The notes beneath the pieces were generated by a model. That model was given only the letters and a program-made list of their open reading frames with translations, made no database searches and was not told where the DNA came from. Position numbers and translations under genes: made by a program. A stretch of 19,189 nucleotides of DNA from Candidatus Stahliibacteriota bacterium. Lineage in GTDB: Bacteria > Hydrothermota > Tepidihabitantia > SM23-42. Positions 15,240 through 19,189 of this stretch are shown here, piece by piece (within the stretch, counting starts at the first letter, position 1; each line of letters starts with the position of its first letter). Location of the stretch: positions 1 through 19,189 of the forward strand of contig DAOVBK010000005.1 in the NCBI GenBank assembly GCA_030670605.1. The letters are read 5' to 3'.

Positions 15240-15991
15240 GACCTATTCTCATCCAGATTGGCGAGTTTGGGATTCCATCATATGGGATTATGCTCGCCGT
15301 ATCTTTTCTTATTGCTATTCTTCTTGTCAAAAGAGCAGCAAAACATTTCTCCATTTCACCTGTCATCATTGAAAACCTTGCATTCTACCTTATGCTCGGC
15401 GTCATCATCGGTGGACGGCTCCTCTATGTCATTTTCCACTGGCAGCAGTATGAACACGACCTGTTTGGCATTATCAGGGTATGGGAAGGCGGTATGATGT
15501 TCTACGGCGGATTCCTTGGCGGTCTCGCGGCGAGCGTCTTTTATCTCCAGAGAGAGAAGCTGTCAGTGCTTCTGTTTGGAGATCTTATCGCGCCAGCAAT
15601 TGCCTTAGGTGAATTCTTTACACGCATTGGCTGCTTTCTCAATGGATGCTGCTTTGGAACGCCATCAAGCCTTCCATGGGCAGTGACGTTTCCTGAAAGC
15701 TGTGTTGCTGGAGGCTCACCAGTAGGTGACTACGCACTGCACCCGACTCAGATCTATACTGCTCTCTTTAGTGTGGCGCTTTTTTTCTTTCTCAACAAAC
15801 GGCTGTACCGGAAACACAAAATCGGCGAGATTTTCTCATCATATCTCATCTTCTCTGGTATTTTTCGCTTTAGTATCGATTTTATCCGCTACTTTGAGAA
15901 CGGCGCAAATTTCTGGATCAATCAAATCATTGCACTTGCTGTCGTTCTCATCGGCGTATTAATCTTTGTTCAGGCTTCTAAGAAAAAGTAA
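15236..15991 (+). CDS. lgt: prolipoprotein diacylglyceryl transferase
   Basis: 251 residues with seven hydrophobic spans. The Lgt signature is GEFFTRIGCFLNGCCFG (125-141), with R130 matching the essential Arg143 of E. coli; LHPTQIYTA (168-176) and GIFRFSIDFIRYF near the end also fit. Where E. coli has His103 (SFHGG), this protein has Tyr90 in MMFYGG, a variant seen in other bacterial Lgts to my knowledge. The enzyme transfers diacylglycerol from phosphatidylglycerol to the lipobox Cys of prolipoproteins in the inner membrane. The GTG start overlaps the EF-G-like stop by 4 nt, so translation is coupled. Confidence 0.94.
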   Translation: MRPILIQIGEFGIPSYGIMLAVSFLIAILLVKRAAKHFSISPVIIENLAFYLMLGVIIGGRLLYVIFHWQQYEHDLFGIIRVWEGGMMFYGGFLGGLAASVFYLQREKLSVLLFGDLIAPAIALGEFFTRIGCFLNGCCFGTPSSLPWAVTFPESCVAGGSPVGDYALHPTQIYTALFSVALFFFLNKRLYRKHKIGEIFSSYLIFSGIFRFSIDFIRYFENGANFWINQIIALAVVLIGVLIFVQASKKK

Positions 15992-16012
15992 CCCTTATTT
16001 TCCCAACGGGTT

Positions 16013-16729
16013 ATGCGTATGCTAGGTGGTTCACTTTCGCGTTTCGTACACACTGCACTCGACTTTCTCCTTCCTCATATGTGCTTGCTCTGTGAAACAG
16101 AAACAACCGATGGTCTGGTGTGTAATAACTGCCTTGATTACTTGCCGGTTGTTACATCACCCATCTGCCACCGCTGTGGTAGACCAATAAAGAACGGAAT
16201 CACGTGTCGTCTGTGTAAACGGGTGAGCGTACTTGACCATGGGCGTGCATGGATGCTTTTCATACCACCATCGGATAAGCTCATCCACCATTTCAAATAC
16301 AGAAAAAAAACAAAACTCGCCCAGCTCATGGGACGTGCAATGGCAACATTGATACGGACTGACCACATACTCAACCGCGCAGATATGATCGTGCCGGTAC
16401 CGCTGTTCTGGTGGAAAAAACTACACAGGGGGTATAATCAGGCAGTGCTCCTTTCACACGTCATAAGCCAAGAGACTAACATCAGAGAGCAGAATACTAT
16501 GAGTCGAATCAAGAACACAAAAACACAAACACGCCTGACCGAACGCGATCGACGTAACAACGTTAAGAATGCGTTTGCCGTGCAGGCAAATGGCATTGAA
16601 GACAAAAGAATACTCCTCATCGATGATGTTCTCACAACCGGCGCGACAATACAAGAATGCGCGCACGTGTTGAAAAATGCCGGCGCTTGTGAGGTCTACT
16701 CGTGCGTGGCGGCAATAACACCAGGATGA
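16013..16729 (+). CDS. ComF family phosphoribosyltransferase-like protein
   Basis: 238 residues. The N-terminal part has four CxxC pairs (C24/C27, C37/C40, C52/C55, C65/C68) of the double zinc-ribbon type; the C-terminal part is a type I PRTase fold with RGYNQA (139-144) and the PRPP loop LLIDDVLTTGAT (201-212). ComF is needed for DNA uptake in competent bacteria, and homologues occur widely in non-competent ones; no other competence gene is seen here. The ATG at 16013 is 21 nt after lgt; a second ATG two codons on (16019) is equally plausible. No clear ribosome-binding site is visible. It is probably the last gene of the 9645-16729 run. Confidence 0.92.
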   Translation: MRMLGGSLSRFVHTALDFLLPHMCLLCETETTDGLVCNNCLDYLPVVTSPICHRCGRPIKNGITCRLCKRVSVLDHGRAWMLFIPPSDKLIHHFKYRKKTKLAQLMGRAMATLIRTDHILNRADMIVPVPLFWWKKLHRGYNQAVLLSHVISQETNIREQNTMSRIKNTKTQTRLTERDRRNNVKNAFAVQANGIEDKRILLIDDVLTTGATIQECAHVLKNAGACEVYSCVAAITPG

Positions 16730-16738
16730 CAAACCGAT

Positions 16739-16781
16739 CCCTCTCCTCCCCCTTGACGGGGGAGGATCAAGGTGGGGGTGG
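16739..16781. repeat. left inverted hairpin repeat of the DUF559 unit
   Basis: It contains a perfect 8-bp stem CCTCCCCC/GGGGGAGG (16745-16765) with loop TTGAC, followed by a G-rich tail. The stretch 17104-17141 is its inverted counterpart. It sits 10 nt after comF and just before the DUF559 start codon. Confidence 0.75.
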
Positions 16782-16784
16782 AAA

Positions 16785-17261
16785 ATGAAATCTAAGGCTT
16801 TTGCCACAACATTAAGAAAAAACATGACCAAAGCGGAAACGTATTTGTGGCAAAGGATTAGAAGAAAACAGTTGAACGCGAAATTCCGAAGACAACAGAA
16901 AATTGGCAATTATATAGTTGATTTTGTCTGCTTCGAAAACAGACTAGTTATTGAGGTTGACGGCGGGCAACACTGCGAGCGGCCATATGACAAAGCTCGA
17001 GACGAATGGCTTGTAAAACAAGGATTCAGAGTACTACGATTGTGGAATAACGATATCATACAGAATATCGATGGTGTTTTGAAGGTCATAGCAGACAATA
17101 TATCACCCTCCCCTTTATCCCCTCCCGTCAAGGGAGGGGAAAGATGCAGAGGTAAACTTCCCGCCAAGAAAGGGAAAAGAGGCAGAGGTAAACCTCTCGT
17201 CGAGAAAGGAGAGAAAAAAAGGAAGGGCAGCCAAGCGAGGAACAGTAATCATGCTCGTTAA
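16785..17261 (+). CDS. DUF559 protein (PD-(D/E)xK nuclease-like) with repeat-derived C-terminal tail
   Basis: 158 residues. Residues ~1-106 form a DUF559 domain, related to Vsr-type very-short-patch-repair endonucleases: LRKNMTKAETYLWQRIR near the start, then FRRQQKIGNYIVDFVC with D46, and the catalytic-type LVIEVDGGQH with E57, D59 and H63, followed by VLRLWNNDI. Nuclease activity is inferred from the fold. From residue ~107 the protein reads through the right hairpin repeat and two in-frame 36-nt repeats (from 17146 and 17182), giving a Lys/Arg/Gly-rich tail unlike a normal domain. The gene lies between inverted hairpin repeats and overlaps the aldolase start by 11 nt, so it looks like a small inserted unit in the operon. 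The ATG at 16785 follows a GGTGG-rich stretch. Confidence 0.87.
   Translation: MKSKAFATTLRKNMTKAETYLWQRIRRKQLNAKFRRQQKIGNYIVDFVCFENRLVIEVDGGQHCERPYDKARDEWLVKQGFRVLRLWNNDIIQNIDGVLKVIADNISPSPLSPPVKGGERCRGKLPAKKGKRGRGKPLVEKGEKKRKGSQARNSNHAR
17104..17141. repeat. right inverted hairpin repeat inside the DUF559 coding end
   Basis: A perfect 8-bp stem CCCCTCCC/GGGAGGGG (17119-17139) has loop GTCAA, the reverse complement of the left loop. The flank 17104-17118 also matches the reverse complement of the left flank at 12 of 15 positions. It is followed by two in-frame direct repeats of 36 nt starting at 17146 and 17182 (both begin GCAGAGGTAAAC). Confidence 0.75.
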
Positions 17262-18171
17262 CTTGAACAAAGTTCTACCCAAAGCCCGCAAGGGGCGCTA
17301 CGGAGTAGGTCACTTCAACACCTCAAATTTTGAAATCACACAGGCGATACTCGGTGCAGCAGAATCACTCAACGCACCAATCATTGTCGCAACAAGCGAA
17401 AAGGCAATAGCGTACGCGGGTATTGAGAACATCTCACAACTGGTCATCACCATGGCATACAAAGCAAAGGTGCCGGTCGTCTTGCACCTCGATCACGGAC
17501 GAACGTTTGATATTGCAAAAACATGTATCAAGCATGGCTATACGTCTGTTATGATTGATGGCTCTCACCTTTCTTTTAAGGAAAATGTGAAAATCACAAG
17601 ACGGGTCGTACGCTACGCACACAAACACGGTGTCACGGTCGAAGCAGAAATCGGCAGACTTGCCGGCATTGAAGACGACATACAGGTCACGAAAGGTGAC
17701 GCGGTCTACACTGATCCTGAGGAAGCAGAAAGGTTCGTACAACAAACTGGCTGTGACGCACTCGCAATAGCCATCGGTACATCACATGGTGCACATAAAT
17801 TTAAAGGAAAACCAAAATTACGAATCGATATTTTAAAAAAAATTGCACAAGAGGTAAAGATTCCCCTTGTTCTACACGGTGCATCAGGTGTTAAGGTAAA
17901 ATGGATAAATCTCGTTAATAAATTCGGGGGAAAACTCGAACAAGCACGAGGCGTACCAGACAAATTGATAAAACAAGCAGTAAAAAATGGCATCTCAAAA
18001 ATAAATACTGACACAGATTTGAGAATCGCTTTTACTGCAGGAGTGAGAGAATATCTGCGAACGAATCCAGAAGTCTTTGACCCAAGAAAGATTATTGGCT
18101 TTGCCCGCGCAATGATGCAGAAGGTCGTTGAAGACAGAATTCAAACCTTTGGCTCAAAAAACAAAGCATAA
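17251..18171 (+). CDS. class II fructose-bisphosphate aldolase
   Basis: 306 residues in a TIM barrel of the class II aldolase family. Metal and catalytic residues are visible: LHLDHG with D81 and zinc ligand H82, GTSHGAHK with H179, and LHGASG with H209. NTDTDLR (252-258) is the phosphate-binding end. Around residues 215-235 it has the longer loop with FGGKLEQARGVPD that favours fructose-bisphosphate over tagatose-bisphosphate aldolases; the substrate is still an inference. It cleaves fructose-1,6-bisphosphate to DHAP and glyceraldehyde-3-phosphate in glycolysis, and the reverse in gluconeogenesis. The ATG lies 11 nt inside the DUF559 end, with GAGGAA upstream. A MITE begins 11 nt after the stop, and no terminator is seen. 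Confidence 0.93.
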   Translation: MLVNLNKVLPKARKGRYGVGHFNTSNFEITQAILGAAESLNAPIIVATSEKAIAYAGIENISQLVITMAYKAKVPVVLHLDHGRTFDIAKTCIKHGYTSVMIDGSHLSFKENVKITRRVVRYAHKHGVTVEAEIGRLAGIEDDIQVTKGDAVYTDPEEAERFVQQTGCDALAIAIGTSHGAHKFKGKPKLRIDILKKIAQEVKIPLVLHGASGVKVKWINLVNKFGGKLEQARGVPDKLIKQAVKNGISKINTDTDLRIAFTAGVREYLRTNPEVFDPRKIIGFARAMMQKVVEDRIQTFGSKNKA

Positions 18172-18181
18172 AGTGAGGGTG

Positions 18182-18300
18182 TGGGGTCAAATCTCTACTT
18201 TGAACATCGACCATATACAATATGATTCCTCATCACTAATCCTCCAGGAATTCAGTATCCTGTTCCTTTGTATCTTGTGAAGAATGAAGATTTGACCCCA
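18182..18300. mobile_element. 119-nt MITE-like element
   Basis: The ends TGGGGTCAAATCT (18182-18194) and its exact reverse complement (18288-18300) are perfect 13-nt inverted repeats, with further partial pairing inward. The left inner end ACTTTGAACA also occurs in the ends of the element at 7303-7494; the right inner end is of a second type (AGAATGAAGA). There is no coding capacity. It lies between the aldolase stop and the minus-strand membrane-protein gene. Confidence 0.65.
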
Positions 18301-18334
18301 ATTGCCCCAGGATTTGGACAGACTCCCTGCCCGT

Positions 18335-18718
18335 CTATCCTTTGAAGTAGAAGACGTTGAATGCTATAGCGAAGCCACCCATGACAACGAAGTACAACCA
18401 GGCGATCCCGGGCAGACTCCAGAACAACAAGCCCAGGAGGATGATAATCGGCCACAGGACATTAGTGATGCACTCCGTCTGAGCCAAGATCTTCACCTTG
18501 TCCCATGATGTCTCCCTGAACGCCAAGAATGAACTTATGGCGAGAGCAAGGAAGGCTACGCTCAAAGCCCGGAATGCCTGCGGCACCTGGTTGGACAGAC
18601 AGCCTGTCAAGTCGCCCCACAGCACCGGAATAAACAGGTAGGTGAGGCCAAACACTGTCATCATGATGCCGTGGACGAGAAATGTGTACTTCAGCCCTGG
18701 TGTTATTTGCTTCTCCAT
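18335..18718 (-). CDS. small four-span membrane protein, function unknown
   Basis: 127 residues with four likely membrane spans (about 11-33, 47-67, 82-103, 105-125) and a short polar N-terminus. Trp and Pro residues cluster in the last loop (WPIIILLGLLFWSLPGIAW). I do not recognise the family. The ATG at 18718 has an excellent purine-rich ribosome-binding site (AAAGGAGAAAGGAA). The start lies 29 nt from one end of the attC-like site at 18747-18803, and the gene is on the same strand as the next small membrane gene; this arrangement resembles gene cassettes. The stop is 34 nt from a MITE, and no attC-like sequence is seen after it. Confidence 0.75.
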   Translation of the reverse strand: MEKQITPGLKYTFLVHGIMMTVFGLTYLFIPVLWGDLTGCLSNQVPQAFRALSVAFLALAISSFLAFRETSWDKVKILAQTECITNVLWPIIILLGLLFWSLPGIAWLYFVVMGGFAIAFNVFYFKG

Positions 18719-18746
18719 TTCCTTTCTCCTTTCATGCTTCTAGGCC

Positions 18747-18803
18747 GCACAACGTACGGCTCAGCAGTGAGCGAAGCGAATCCGCTGCAGCCGGTGGTTA
18801 AAC
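18747..18803 (-). other. attC-like 57-nt recombination site
   Basis: On the minus strand GTTTAAC (perfect RYYYAAC) and GTTGTGC (GTTRRRY with one mismatch) bound a dyad. A 3-nt spacer, CGGCT, an unpaired G and CAGC face GCTG, AGCCG and a 3-nt spacer, with an 18-nt loop between. The 57-nt length, core sites, symmetric stem and single extrahelical base are those of short integron attC sites. It lies 66 nt after the stop of the small gene at 18870 and 29 nt before the start of the next gene, both in the orientation expected for cassettes. No integrase is in the window. Confidence 0.5.
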
Positions 18804-18869
18804 TGCAGCGAGTTTCTCTGGTTGCCGCACTCATATCTCGCACCTATTACAAAATGGCGAGGCTTCCAG

Positions 18870-19034
18870 CTAGTCCTGCGGCTTGCGCCGAACTCCGGCA
18901 CCAACGACCAGCAGCGAGGCCGCAGCGCCTCCGCCAAGGATAAGCTGTATCTCTTTGAACGCTCCCGTACCCTTCAACGCAACCGCACTGGCGATCAGAA
19001 CAAATCCCCAGATGAGCGCGTTCACGATTACCAC
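18870..19034 (-). CDS. two-span small membrane protein, 5' end possibly frameshifted
   Basis: The credible part encodes about 54 residues: IVNALIWGFVLIASAVAL (span 1), a short KGTGAFKEI loop, then LILGGGAAASLLVVGAG (span 2) and a basic end. I know of similar short hydrophobic proteins but not their function. The frame is open upstream to 19187, but that part runs through MITE sequence and is not credible. An ATG at 19054 has an ideal AGGAG site 7 nt upstream, yet it is out of frame: an (AG)5 tract (19041-19050) follows, and removing one AG would give MKRECVVVIVNALIWG in frame. As read, only GTG starts at 19034 or 19025 are in frame, without a good ribosome-binding site. The gene may be phase-variable, decayed, or carry a base-calling error. 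Confidence 0.55.
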   Translation of the reverse strand: MVIVNALIWGFVLIASAVALKGTGAFKEIQLILGGGAAASLLVVGAGVRRKPQD

Positions 19035-19118
19035 AACACACTCTCTCTCTTCATCGTTCTTCTCCTTATTCTTATATGATAAGTGTATACATCTTTTAAA
19101 GGATGTCTTTGCTTTCTG

Positions 19119-19149
19119 TCTTGTGAAGAATGAAGATTTGACCCTAATT
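19119..19149. repeat. isolated MITE right end, direct repeat of 18273-18303
   Basis: The first 26 nt are identical to 18273-18298, and the match continues for four more bases after one mismatch. It is in the same orientation as the right end of the 18182-18300 element, and no left end lies next to it. The two copies, 846 nt apart, bracket the two small membrane genes and the attC-like site. Confidence 0.65.
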
Positions 19150-19189
19150 CGACTAGTTAGACGGCACCGCTGAGCTCCCCCATGCATTC

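Noticed and set aside
1..19189. tRNA, rRNA or known riboswitch
   Set aside because: No cloverleaf, rRNA-like stretch or recognisable riboswitch core was seen by eye in the intergenic regions; a covariance search was not possible.

Overview
The window looks like a piece of a chromosome from an uncultured, envelope-bearing bacterium of a candidate phylum. A WOR-3/Stahlbacteria-like lineage is my guess from gene content and repeat style, but no taxonomic marker proves it. The bacterial evidence is a lipoprotein diacylglyceryl transferase (lgt), a ComF protein, a bacterial-type EF-G paralogue and sigma70-like promoters. The energy genes are of the archaeal/V type.

Layout. Positions 1-3459 (+): two coiled-coil proteins, the first cut by the window edge, followed by a YitT-type membrane protein. 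3460-3953: a gene-free stretch of short-period (7- and 8-nt) repeat arrays. 3954-5399 (-): a PutP-like sodium/solute symporter with its own promoter. 5621-6577 (+): an in-frame chimera of a secreted PQQ-propeller N-terminus and the last half of a transketolase. 6578-7225 (-): a hemolysin III/TrhA membrane protein, ending directly against the chimera. 7303-7494: a MITE-like element. 7569-9282 (+): archease and an MFS transporter, overlapping. 9283-9644: a second copy of the octamer-repeat region, then a promoter. 9645-16729 (+): a tight run of V-type ATPase subunits H, I, K and E, an EF-G-like GTPase, lgt and comF. 16739-17261: a DUF559 nuclease-like gene framed by inverted G/C-rich hairpins. 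17251-18171: class II fructose-bisphosphate aldolase. 18172-19189: a mobile-looking tail with a second MITE, two small membrane-protein genes on the minus strand, a 57-nt attC-like site between them, and a duplicated MITE end.

How the genes fit together. The ATPase membrane and stalk genes (peripheral stalk H and E, stator I, proteolipid ring K) form one translationally coupled unit. The catalytic A/B and central D/C/F genes are absent; an EF-G-like gene sits where they would be expected. The proteolipid carries the full set of sodium ligands known from Enterococcus NtpK. Together with the PutP-like symporter this suggests a sodium cycle at the membrane. Three promoter-led genes (H subunit, archease, trhA) have the -10 hexamer exactly 7 nt before the start codon, which predicts leaderless mRNAs.

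The most unusual items are the octamer-periodic dyad arrays, the PQQ-transketolase chimera, the split Na+-type V-ATPase cluster, the DUF559 hairpin unit, and the attC-like/MITE tail with a possibly phase-variable (AG)5 tract at a start codon. All calls come from reading the sequence; no database search was run.
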